DNA of 64,000 bases from Ixodes scapularis (taxonomy: Eukaryota; Arthropoda; Arachnida; Ixodida; Ixodidae). Positions 43,604 through 52,930 of the stretch are shown here, piece after piece. The stretch's first letter is position 1. Every line of letters begins with the position of its first letter. The stretch spans positions 116,711,473 to 116,775,472 of the forward strand of contig NW_024609846.1 of assembly GCF_016920785.2 (NCBI RefSeq), written 5' to 3'. Under the pieces are notes generated by a model, which saw only the letters and a program-made list of their open reading frames with translations, had not been told where the DNA came from and made no database searches. Position numbers and translations under genes: made by a program.

Positions 43604-44065
43604 CCTAAATGACGACGGTGTGCAAAACAAATTGTAGTCAATTTGGTTGAATGTAATATAATAAATTACTATCATCTCAGGGCGATTGTAAACGCAGAGG
43701 TGTTCCTTTTGTTACAAAGGATGGTTACCTCAACTGTCTAACTATGATTCTGATATCTGTATCCCTATCATTATGAGGGAGGAACTGTGTGATAAAAAAA
43801 TAAACTTGAAGTCGAAACGCCGTTTAGCGTCTATACTCCGTTTCTCCTTGAAGTCAGAATGCAACGGGGCTAAACAAGTTGTGCCAAAAAAGTGCAATAT
43901 CAATGCGCTTGCCGTGCTTCTGTTATATCCGCGATCGAAGCCAAACCTTTGCAGTGATGCATTGTGACCTTGCACCGTTATGCCGCACGCACGCTGGTGG
44001 TTGCACCGCGCTCGCAAAGTGGTGGCGAACGCGGTTGCTTAAAGATCCAGTGCGCCAAGAAAGTC

Positions 44066-44341
44066 AGGGAGAGGAGGAGCCGAGAGCGCGCGGTGTTGTC
44101 TAAAAGCCGAGCTTTGGTTCGAATGCTTAGTGGGTAGACCTAAAGCCAGCTTCCTTTGTCTCCACTGCATGCACTCGTCGAACGCGCTCGAATGCGAAAG
44201 CCAAACGCCGGACGCCGGCGTTCCGCGTTCGACGAGTGCGGTGTAGACAAAGGCAGCTAGCCTTAGGTCTACCCACTAAGCATTCGAACCAAAGCTCGGC
44301 GTTCTGACGTCCACGCGCGCTCTCGGCTCCTCCTCTCCCTC
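44066..44341. mobile_element. Foldback MITE with long arms
   Basis: The left arm (GGGAGAGGAGGAGCCGAGAG, CGCGCGG, CCGAGCTTTGGTTCGAATGC, TTAGTGGGTAGACCTAA, CACTCGTCGAACGCG) reappears inverted at about 44225-44341. Arms exceed 100 bp. Open frames through it are mirror artefacts. No coding role. Confidence 0.8.
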
Positions 44342-45180
44342 CGTTTGTTGGCGCATACAATTTCACGCTCGTTTGATGAAGAAAATGAGCGGGTCCGCAT
44401 CGCGGTTGCGATTCGAACTCCGGTGTAAATGCACCTTTAGTTTGTGTTCGTGTGTCTTCTTAGATTTGACTGTGCTCTGTCTTTTAAGGTGAAACGATGT
44501 ATAGCTGTTTGTTCAGTCTGCTTGTAAAAAAAATTGCGAAGTCATTCTCTAAGGCGTTTCGAGGTCGCCTCACCGACAATCTCGAAGGCGTCGGGAAATG
44601 ATCTCGTGCTGGCTCACGGCTGAACCTCGAGATAGCAGCGCCTTGTTGACTGAGGGATGCCCCTCTCAAATGGCCGACTGGAAACCACGAGTATCGCCTT
44701 ATCACGCGCGTAGACATTCTCTACGTATACGACGAGTCCGCGTCCGATAAGGGCCGCCCGAGGACTCTGAAAACGCGCTTGGTCACGCTGCGGACGCTGC
44801 GGTCATCGAGATATATATCTCACTGCGGTTCGGTCAAGGTGGAGGAGGTGCCGCCACGTTGTACTACCTCTCTGATAAGGAGAGCGGGAAGTTCCGCGCA
44901 GTGCTTCCTCCTCTCCATTCTTTCAGCTTCAAGCTGACCTCACTAAAGAGAGCCAATCGCGGCGGCGTACTCTTTGACGTCATCGAGAAAGAGGGCTTTG
45001 AGCTGCGCAAAGTTATCGCTTTTATACATCTTCTCCACTGACTCAGCCTTTTCTGCTTGGACATCGGGGATAACATTTTTTTTAATCTCTGGGTTGAAAT
45101 CATCAGGCAACACTTAGCGGTAGGCAAAATATTAGGCGAGGAGAGCAGACACCGCGGTGCTTGCCATTGAGCACGTCGGG
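44342..45180. other. No confident gene; possible minus-strand relic
   Basis: On the minus strand about 45120-44945 one frame reads LPDDFNPEIKKNVIPD and VEKMYKSDNFAQLKALF..DDVKEYAAAIGSL before a stop. The composition is protein-like, but no family is recognised and no start or splice context was found. It may be a fragment of a processed pseudogene. Confidence 0.3.
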
Positions 45181-45184
45181 TTGA

Positions 45185-45193
45185 TATAAAAAG
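45185..45193 (+). promoter_or_regulatory. TATA box of the 45.2-kb first exon
   Basis: TATAAAAAG, with transcription expected about 30 bases downstream near 45215. No ATG occurs between there and the start codon at 45252. Confidence 0.6.
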
Positions 45194-45251
45194 CGCAGGT
45201 CCGGTGTCCACGACTGATTTGCGAGAGTGACTTTGTCGAATAGTGCTTGCC

Positions 45252-45353
45252 ATGCCTCAGCCCAGGCTCAGTGACTCAAGAGTGCCCGATATCTACAGTG
45301 TTCCCCCGAAGTGTATCGAAGAAACAACCTACTCTTCACTGCATGAACAACAG
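45252..45353 (+). CDS. Candidate coding first exon, 34 codons, product unknown
   Basis: ATG at 45252 with G at -3, in a short leader under a TATA box, opens MPQPRLSDSRVPDIYSVPPK followed by CIEETTYSSLHEQQ, then CAG|GTAAAT, a good splice donor, at 45353/45354. The exon length is 102 bases, so it ends in phase 0. No signal peptide and no recognised domain. The next phase-0 acceptor with supported coding sequence is exon 2 of the gene at 50795, so this exon may be an alternative first exon of that gene, replacing exon 49474-49779. It could instead belong to a gene whose other exons I did not find. Confidence 0.5.
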
Positions 45354-46766
45354 GTAAATAACAACCTTATCACGGGCCACGCGTCAATTATAATTTAATA
45401 TCGAGGTCATCAGACGCTGATACAAAAGTTGTAATTGTTTATATAACAAAACTCACGAGTCTCATAAATAACGTACATAATTTTGAGAGGCGGTATACTG
45501 ATGGCGACGGTGAATGTCCGGGCGATTTCGTTGAGGCACGCCGGACGAGTCATTCAATGGTGTGGTTTCAGTAGACACACTTTAAAACAACAAACAGCTT
45601 AGTTTTTTTCAAAATACTTTCCCACGAGAAAAACGCTCCACTGTAGTAGACTCGGCTGTTTTGTGGTTATTGCGCTTCGCTTCTTGCCGTATAAAGGGTC
45701 TTCTCTTTCTTTAAACTTGTCTGTTTAAAACCATTGTGCAATATTGCGGTTATTCCGGGAAACCGGGGTTCGGAAGTTTGTGAGATCAGCAGTCCTGCTA
45801 CAGAAACCAGCTTTGTTTTCCGCGCTTCGGTGGAGCATTTGTTTTGCTAGTCGCTAACTATCCATGATTCTTACGAAGATAATGAACAGATTGGTTTAAC
45901 AGTCGTTCATGGTGCGGTAATTTGAAAAAGCCTGAATTTACTTACTGTTAGAGTATTAAATTCGAGAATCACTTGGTGTGTTCCGGAAAAAGGATCTCGG
46001 GCAGCCTGTTTTTTTTAAGGCATCGTTACTTTGCTTTACATTAAGTGCAGACGCAGCCGATGCGACGAATCAGACAGCGTCAAAAGCGCACCATTATGGT
46101 GTTCGTCATGTTTATGTACGTGTCATATCATCGCTGAACCAATCATAAACAAAAAGGGCCCAACTTTTGACGCTGCTACAATAGCGCTGACGAATAAGAA
46201 ATTAGTAGGACAATATGTAATCGGCTTTTATACTTATTCTTAAAGTAGCGTAAAAATCCGGCATTATTTAAACTCCTCTCCATTTTTATAGAAAAAAATA
46301 TCTAACAAGACAACTTCGTAAAGTACGTACGGTAGAAGGGCACACATGTGGCTGGAGCAACCCTTGGCAGCTCCATAAATATAAAAATAATATTTTGATG
46401 CTTTTTTTTAAGTTCAAAACTGCAGTTAAGTGAGTATTGTGATTTAAAAGTAAACCGTACATACGAAAGTAAACCGTACATCAACCAAACGTGACCGCCA
46501 AAAGAGACACGGTGCGACATTTTAACGCACAACACAACATGCAGAGCTTGCATCAAGTCAGTCTTCCTTACAACGAGTTTGGAAACACGCTCGTACATAG
46601 CGAAGTCATGGGGCATTTCGGACTTCACGTTCCGATCGATGATGCGCACATTAAACCAAAACGTCATGATGGCACCCGTGCATCCCATACATTCGGACAC
46701 GTTTCGATAGACACTGTCGTTCCACTTTTTCGTCACGGCTCTGCGGCACGACTGGAAAGTCAAAGT
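45354..46766. other. No gene recognised
   Basis: AT-rich, probably intronic if the exon at 45252 is real. Overlapping open frames on both strands at 46302-46856 have no domain or splice support. Confidence 0.4.
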
Positions 46767-46942
46767 GACCTTTTTCGGTTAAAACCGAATTTTAGAAAAT
46801 GGATTCGACGTACGTTTATCAGTTTTATTAATTTAAACCGAAAATGCCGAACCTAAAAACTGACCTTTTTCGGTTAAAACCGAATTTCTCATAATGAATT
46901 CGGCGTACTTTTATCGGTTTAAACCGAAAACTCCGAACCCTA
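46767..46942. repeat. Right-end fragment of an element D relative
   Basis: Two units of about 95 bp built from CGGTTAAAACCGAATTT and TTTTATC.GTTTAAACCGAAAA, ending CCGAACCCTA directly before GGTATAAC. The same units form the right end of element D (47692-47777). This looks like a truncated first copy of the same family, sharing the target duplication with element D. Confidence 0.7.
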
Positions 46943-46950
46943 GGTATAAC

Positions 46951-47777
46951 TAGGGTTCCACTTTTTAGGTTTCTATCTTTGAAAATTTTTTCGGTGCGTA
47001 TTTTAAAATTCCATTTTCGGTTTTTTTTTTTTTTTTTTTTTTTTGGGGGGGGGGTATATTTTTTTTACAAAAGAGTTTACCGTTTTTTTTCGGTTAATTT
47101 GAAAGAAACACAATCGGACACCGGATCAGGTGTCCGATTGATATCCTTGTAGCTGTGATATTGGTGATCACTCAAACGATAACGGCACATATACATACCT
47201 GGTCTTCGCTACAACTTCCGTCAGGGCAGACCTCAAAATCGCGGAATTCGCGGGCATAATCTTCAGCGCGCTTCTTTTTCCTTCCCATTTTGATGACGTC
47301 TTCGTCTGAGGTGATGACCATACAAAAACCAGCAAAATAGCAAAAAAAAAAAAATCTATTCTATTTATGTTTAGTCACAGGGAAGTTTGAGAGAGGGTGT
47401 TAAAAAAGGTAGTAATGGCTTTCTTCGATGTCCTCTGAAGTGCATGAAGCGAAAAACTTCATACCTAGCCCCCAATTTTTTTTTTTTTTTTTTTTTCAAA
47501 AAATCGATCACAGAAAGGACACAGATGTCCCGCGAAGGCCAATCCAAGACCTCTTCTGTTGCATGTTGAACCTTGGAAGAGGGAAATCACGAAGGCGTCA
47601 CACAATGTCGAAACTTGCAACGTCCTCTCTCTCTCTCTCCTCCTCCCCCCCCCCCCCCCCGCCCCCACCCACCTCGACGCGGCCCTAAAAAAAAACTGAC
47701 GTTTTCGGTTAAAACCAAATTTTAGAAAATATATTCGGCGTACTTTTATCGGTTTAAACCGAAAACTCCAAACCCTA
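46951..47777. mobile_element. hAT-like non-autonomous element D with CGGTTTAAACCG arrays
   Basis: An 827-bp element with short inverted ends TAGGGTT and AACCCTA and an exact 8-bp direct repeat GGTATAAC on both sides (46943-46950, 47778-47785). It has CGGTTAAAACC/CGGTTTAAACCG palindromes at its right end, TTCGGT-rich sequence at its left end, T/G and T homopolymers (47020-47052, 47476-47495) and a CT/C tract (47627-47660). A possible small transposase exon lies at 47199-47288. The 8-bp duplication with TAGGG-type ends suggests hAT. The terminal repeat is short, so confidence is lower than for A-C. Confidence 0.72.
47199..47288 (-). CDS. Possible transposase first-exon relic inside element D
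   Basis: On the minus strand ATG (47288) opens MGRKKKRAEDYAREFRDFEV followed by CPDGSCSEDQ, then CAG|GTATGT, a fair splice donor, at 47199/47198. The exon has 30 codons and ends in phase 0. Basic start and acidic end; no domain can be named. As it lies inside a hAT-like element it may be the N-terminal exon of the lost transposase. No further exon is visible within element D. Confidence 0.35.
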
Positions 47778-47786
47778 GGTATAACT

Positions 47787-47945
47787 GTTGGTTTCGGAAC
47801 CGTCACGCAGAATCGCGCGCAATGGACATCGGCTAGAAGAAGCAAAACGAACCGACGCATAACAGAACCGATAATTTCCGGTCACCCCTCCTAGACCAAG
47901 ACAATGTCCCGACCGACGGCCACGACGCAACCACTTCCGTTCCTA
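47787..47945 (+). repeat. Diverged copy of the 49.2-kb gene's 5' UTR
   Basis: GGTTTCGGAACCGTCACGCA, GAATCGCGCGC, ACAGAACCGATAATTTCCGG, TCACCCCTCCT and CCCGACCGACGGCCACGACG match 49225-49375 in the same order. The similarity begins immediately after element D's right target duplication and fades at CCACTTCCGTTCC. No promoter or coding start accompanies it. It is either a tandem duplication remnant or a pseudo-exon. A CA/TA microsatellite follows at 47976-48014. Confidence 0.85.
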
Positions 47946-47975
47946 CGAAACCAAAGGTTTTCTTTTCTTTTCAGT

Positions 47976-48014
<39 letters not shown>

Positions 48015-48019
<5 letters not shown>

Positions 48020-49175
48020 CGTGTGCGAGTGTGTGTGAATAGATTATCGAAGGCATTGCTCCCGATGACGGTGTGAAGAAATTCCACAATTGGCCATACC
48101 TTTTTGTAGTCATGGCCAGTTGAAAGCCGCTGTTTCTGGTTAAGGACTGAGTTTTTAACTTTTATTTCAAAAGAGTTTACTACTACTGTTCATATAATTT
48201 AGAAAAAAGAGATTACTTCGTGGAAAAAGTATGTTCCTCTGTACATGTTACAACGAACAGCCATATGATTAGCTCCACCAGTTTGTACGGTGCCAATGTT
48301 TAAGTTAATTCAACAAAATGTTATATCGTGGCATTTTTTTAGAAAAATCAGAAGTGCTATGTGTAGAAGGGCAGACACGTGCATAGAGCAACGCATGGTA
48401 ACAACCCAAGATATTATTCTAATTTATCACGACGAAACAATGCACTCTACACGAACCCTGTAAAATGTAATATAATTAAATTCCATTTACGTTTCAAATG
48501 GTAGCACGCAAGCCGGGGTTCTATTTCTTCGACGTCACAGTTCCACGTGGTCCGAGCTAACAACGAAGATGGCCGCGAGTTTCACGTGAACACATCTGTG
48601 ATGTTGTTTTATCCCTTATTAATCTTTTTACCGCCAACAGAACAACGCGAACGCCATTTACCCAGAGGAGAGATAATAGCGTCGTTCGGTAATTTTCCTA
48701 CGAGTCACAGCCGACGAGTCGTGTACATGAGTGATTGAATGTCTGGAGGCCATTTCGTTCGCATTCTCGGCCTTTCCTTCCTGGCTTCCGAAGTAACGCG
48801 CGCTACGATTGACATCAGCACGATTAAACACGTATTTATGCCTGGCGTCATCGTTATGCTCCGGAAGGCGTATAGCCATTTAGTTATAGCGCTATAGCTT
48901 CGTAATGCCGGAGGAGCAAGCCAGTACATGCAGAGCATACGGACGGCGTCACATCAGCCATGACTACTACCTTCCTCTCCTTATCTTCGAGAGAGTGGAG
49001 CGCATTCTCTCCTTTCCCACTCGAAATACGCGTTGGCGTTTAGAGGAAGAAAGGGGGGCTCGCTCAACGCCCGGGTTTCCATTGGTCCGTCCGGAGAACT
49101 GCACACGTGCGAACCCCGTGCTGAGCCGGCTGTGCGCTTGCGCGAGAAACGTCATGTGAGAGCGAACACCGAGGC
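48015..49175. other. Upstream flank of the 49.2-kb gene; no separate gene recognised
   Basis: Contains AT-rich sequence to 48540, then GC-richer sequence with GGTCCGAGC, CACGTG (48544) and CGTCACATCAGC. A frame open from 49033 runs into the gene but its Met lies upstream of the TATA box, so it is not the likely start. No other coding support. Confidence 0.45.
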
Positions 49176-49213
49176 TATAATAAGCCCGGCGGCAGCACGC
49201 GCGCCTCCACTCC
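49176..49213 (+). promoter_or_regulatory. Core promoter: TATA box and initiator
   Basis: TATAATA at 49176-49182, and CCACTCC (YYANWYY-type initiator) at 49207-49213 with the A at 49209, 33 bases from the TATA start. The first ATG downstream of this point is the coding start at 49474, with no upstream ATG, giving a leader of about 265 bases. Confidence 0.65.
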
Positions 49214-49473
49214 AGACGTTTTCAGTTTCGGAACGGTCACGCAGAATCGCGCGCCACAGACACCGGCCGGCTGAAAGAAGCATAAAGAATCGACGCATTA
49301 ACAGAACCGATAATTTCCGGTCACCCCTCCTGGACCACGACAACGTCCCGACCGACGGCCACGACGCCACCACCTCCGTCCATCTGAAACCCACTGCCGT
49401 AGACAAAGAAACCGTGTCCTGTTTCACATCGCCCGACTCGCCTTCCGAGAAAAAAAATCTCGCCCACCGTTCA

Positions 49474-49779
49474 ATGGAAAGCAGGTTCTCGGAGTACAAC
49501 AGCTCTCTGTCGGCATGCGAAGGCCCGAGTCTGGTGCCGCTTAGCGGCGCCGAGTCCGAACAAGTGGAGCCCAGTGGCGAGGCCCTGCCACATTGCGAGC
49601 GCTCGACCGACGCACAAGGAGACTGCTGGCAACAGTTGGAGGCCTTCTGGGGTGCGGAGAAGCACCGCTGTCAACACGAACTTCTCCTGCATGGCAGCAG
49701 CACCGAGAACCAGCTCCAGTGCCGGGACTACCTCAGCGAACCACCGCGCACGGCGCTCTTACCCCAGGGCTTAGCTAGG
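49474..49779 (+). CDS. Unrecognised host gene, coding exon 1
   Basis: First ATG after the TATA/initiator (TCAATGG, G at +4). It encodes 102 residues: MESRFSEYNSSLSACEGPSL, then a serine/glutamate-rich stretch, DCWQQLEAFWGAEKHRCQHE and PRTALLPQGLAR. Ends at AGG|GTTAGT, a donor in phase 0, which fits the phase-0 acceptor at 50795. No signal peptide or membrane segment, so the product is probably intracellular. The GC-rich coding sequence contrasts with the AT-rich flanks and supports a real exon. The frame is open upstream but that part precedes the promoter. Total predicted protein with exons 2 and 3 is 333 residues. Family unknown. Confidence 0.65.
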
Positions 49780-50794
49780 GTTAGTAGGAATCCCTGAAAC
49801 AGGCGTTAGGCCTAACGCACGCCTCGTGCGTGGACGCGCGTGCGTGCTTCGTTTCGTCGGTGCCTCAAAGAGCGAGGTTTCTTCGTCTCTGATGACACAA
49901 GCTTCTCAAGACAGGTGGAGTGTAGGGTCGGCGTGCCAAGTGTTAATTCGGAACGAGAACATCAGTGGCTCATTTGTTCTAGAGTGAGCGAATAAGGCGC
50001 CTAGGAGTGTCCGAAGAGGTATTTTATAAACGGTTTTGGGAATTGGCTCAGGGACTGAACGATTTGCGATGACGGCGATTCCGCTTTTAGCATCGGCGTT
50101 TTGGCGCAGCTGCGGTTTCCTCTCTCATTCCTCCTTCGGCCTCTCTCGCTTCGTCTCTCTCCCACCCGACAGATGTTCCAAAAACATCCTCTCTCTCGCT
50201 GTTACGCAACGCTTTCACCTCGACCGTGAAACGCGAAAGAAAAAAAAAAAACGAAGGGGAAGCAAATCACGGTTTACTCCCTTCTCTCCCAGCTCGCGGA
50301 AAGCATCAACACAGATCCACCGAACGAACAAAAGTGGGACTTCCATTCTTCTTACGTCAGAGCAGACTCTCCGGTTTATTTTATGGCGTGCACCGGGCAC
50401 CTTCCGAGTCCTCTACACGCGGGCGACGGTTGGCAGATGTCCCAAGCACTGCCGGGGAAAATAACAACACGAGGTGGGCACGCGCGCGCGCACAGTTTTA
50501 CTCTTTTTTTAACTCATCACCCTAAACCTCACTCTGCTCTCCCGTGGCTGTAGAAGCTGCTTGTTACTTAAAATGCTCTTGAACCTGCCAATGCGTCCTT
50601 GGATCTAACTTAGCTTATAAAAAAAACGCTGGCTGCCTATCTTGCTGGTAGTGATCTCTCATGCCGGATTGCAAGTCTTCACCTTCAAAATGTGCGACGA
50701 TAACCTGTTTGTACTCTTTAACCTTAACTTAGTTGTAACCAGCAAAGCGTTTCTGACAATTTTAATTATTTCTTCATCTCCCTCTCTGATGCAG

Positions 50795-50912
50795 AATGCC
50801 ATCAAGCCAGCGCAGAGCGACTTTCTCTACATCGTCCGCGGTGAAGACGTCAACGATGTGCCCACCAGTTACGTTGTCAACGGTCTCCGGCCTCATGAGT
50901 TTCCCGTTATCG
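50795..50912 (+). CDS. Unrecognised host gene, coding exon 2
   Basis: Acceptor: a pyrimidine-rich tract (CATCTCCCTCTCTGATGCAG) before 50795. Donor: CG|GTAAGT at 50912/50913, a full consensus. The exon is 118 bases, phase 0 at the start and 1 at the end. It encodes NAIKPAQSDFLYIVRGEDVN, DVPTSYVVNGLRPHEFPVI. Alternation of hydrophobic and charged residues suggests beta strands. The flanking introns (49780-50794, 50913-51965) carry no other supported exon. Confidence 0.82.
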
Positions 50913-51965
50913 GTAAGTCGACCTTGACCGTGTCTACCTGCGACGTAGGCCAACTTGTAACGTCTCATATTGTGTAATTGACTCTGTACGTTTCTTATGA
51001 AGTGTGAATTCGCAGCTATAAGTCGGACTACATTGCCCTTGATCCATGCGATTGTATTCACTTATTAGATAGATGACTCAACGCAGCGGAAGTTCGTCCA
51101 ATAATATTTCTGTTCCGCTCTATCATTACACCACGCATTACGCTTAACGGCTTTTAAAAATGTATACAAAGTCAGACGTTCTTAAGTCACGCTTCTATGC
51201 CTGCGCATGTCATTCAATGACATTGGAACAATAGATCTGATCGGCAAAGGTTTCTAGGGTTTTGTGAGCCCGTTATTTAAATACGTCATGTTGAACCTTA
51301 AGACCGCAAGTCGGCTAAATGAGACGTGGGGATGAAAGATACAAGCTTCGTTATTTTCTATTCATCCATTATCTTGACAAGGTTTCCGTTTGGAATTATT
51401 TTAGTACATTCTAGTAACTATTCAGAATGTATTATATTGATAAATGTCTGTGAACTGCTCTCGTGAAAGGTCAGCTTGAGATAAATTTAAAGACCACCTT
51501 ATAATTTTATATAAATTTATTAATAATATATAATATAATTTTATATAAATATAAATTTAAAAACCACCGACAAATTTAAAGACCACCTTATAATTCTTGA
51601 TATTAAACTCCTCTACCGTAGCATGGTCACACATAAGTAATATTTGTTCAGTATTTCCTTTCTCAAATTCAGGTTTTTATGAATTCTAGCTTTCATTTTT
51701 GAACACATCAGCTTCTTAATTACACACCTGGTATGTTGCTTAGAATTCTCAGTTGTCAAGCATAACTATTTTAATAAAATGCTCTACCACATTCCCTCGC
51801 GCAAATGCGCACGTGCTGCGAGTGGTGGGAAGACGTGATATGAAAGTATAATTAACGTTTTTCAGTGAGGTGTTCTCTGTGGAGATACGTTTATAAGCAC
51901 TGCCTTTCTGAGTGGGATCACACACGTAGACGAATTTGCAATAAGTTGTTTTCTTCTGCCCGCAG

Positions 51966-52543
51966 GTACCTACGTGGACAAGCGAGTCGTGCCAGGATTC
52001 CGCTACCGGGTCCGCGTGAACCGCACGTCAAGACAGCTCTTCGACGGTCGGGCCCTCACCCTAGAGAGTGTGGGCAGGGGCTACGGGAAGAGGATCACCT
52101 TTGAGGCGCCCCCAGGGGGCCTGAACGACAACGACAACTACTTCTACTCGGACACCATCGCGCAGGGCTACGGCTTCTCTCCGGTGGCCCTCGAGGTCGG
52201 AGACCGCTTTCGCATCAGAGACTCCGACAGCGAAGAGCCTTGCGGAGACCTTCTGGTCGCCGAGCTACTCCGCGACCAGACGGAACTGGGCACCGACGTC
52301 CTGCAGGACGGGACAGTCGAGAAGCAGATAAGGGTCTCCTTCCACGCCAAGTTCCTGAGCGTGAGCAACAGGCTCTTGGACAGGCAGCTGACCTGGAACA
52401 GGGTTAAGGTCAACGCCGTCGCCTTCCTGGTCAAGCCCCGAAAGGCCCAGCAGGCGACCCTCGAGAGACTAGTCCTGGAGGACTGCGCCCTCGCCGGATA
52501 CGAACTGGTGTCCTTCTCGCGGAGAACCGAAGCCGAGGAGTAG
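51966..52543 (+). CDS. Unrecognised host gene, last coding exon
   Basis: Acceptor TTTTCTTCTGCCCGCAG before 51966. The phase-1 split glycine codon is completed by the previous exon's G. It encodes 191 residues: TYVDKRVVPGFRYRVRVNRT, GYGKRITFEAPPGGLNDNDN, YFYSDTIAQGYGFSPVALEV, then GDRFRIRDSDSEEPCGDLLV and a C-terminal VNAVAFLVKPRKAQQATLER. The end is acidic (RRTEAEE) before TAG. Very high third-position GC marks genuine host coding sequence. Beta-rich with many charged residues, no transmembrane segment, and no catalytic motif that I recognise; I cannot assign a family. Confidence 0.88.
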
Positions 52544-52903
52544 TAAGGGCGATCGTCGGTGGCGTTGTTTCTGGACGTGGCTTTTTGGCCAGCTTGTAGA
52601 GTCTCTGGAACAGTCTGTGTTGGTGTGCGTGTCACATCTGTATTGGACCGCTCGTCTTCTTCAGACGAGTGTGAGCATTGGAAGTCGGTCGGTATTGGCT
52701 GACAAGTGAGATTCATGTGCCCCGTTTTTTAGTGAAAGCAAAACAAAGCTGCATAAGCACTCAAGAGCAGCGTCACAAGTTCTGCGCTGCATATTGGATG
52801 CTATTTTTGTTTTCTCATCGCGAACGTCTTGCCGCGAGCATTTTGATAATTTATAGCGGACAATGTACTTCCCTTACGCGGAAGGCGACGAACAACAAGG
52901 TCT

Positions 52904-52909
52904 AATAAA
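52904..52909 (+). terminator. Polyadenylation signal of the 49-52-kb gene
   Basis: AATAAA 360 bases after the stop codon, followed by T-rich sequence from about 52917, giving a 3' UTR of roughly 52544-52930. Confidence 0.75.
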
Positions 52910-52930
52910 GCTATATTTAAGCGCATTTCT

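Noticed and set aside
44066..44366. Frames through the 44-kb foldback
   Set aside because: Each arm gives mirror-image peptides; the structure is a non-coding inverted repeat.
44400..44430. tRNA-like B-box (GATTCGAACTCCGG)
   Set aside because: No matching A box or cloverleaf could be folded around it on either strand.
46302..46856. 153-codon minus and 121-codon plus frames
   Set aside because: They overlap each other on opposite strands, lack domains, and the plus frame runs into transposon repeats.
49033..49473. Longer N-terminus for the 49-kb gene starting at 49033
   Set aside because: The frame is open but this Met lies about 140 bases upstream of the TATA box; the first ATG after the predicted start of transcription is 49474.
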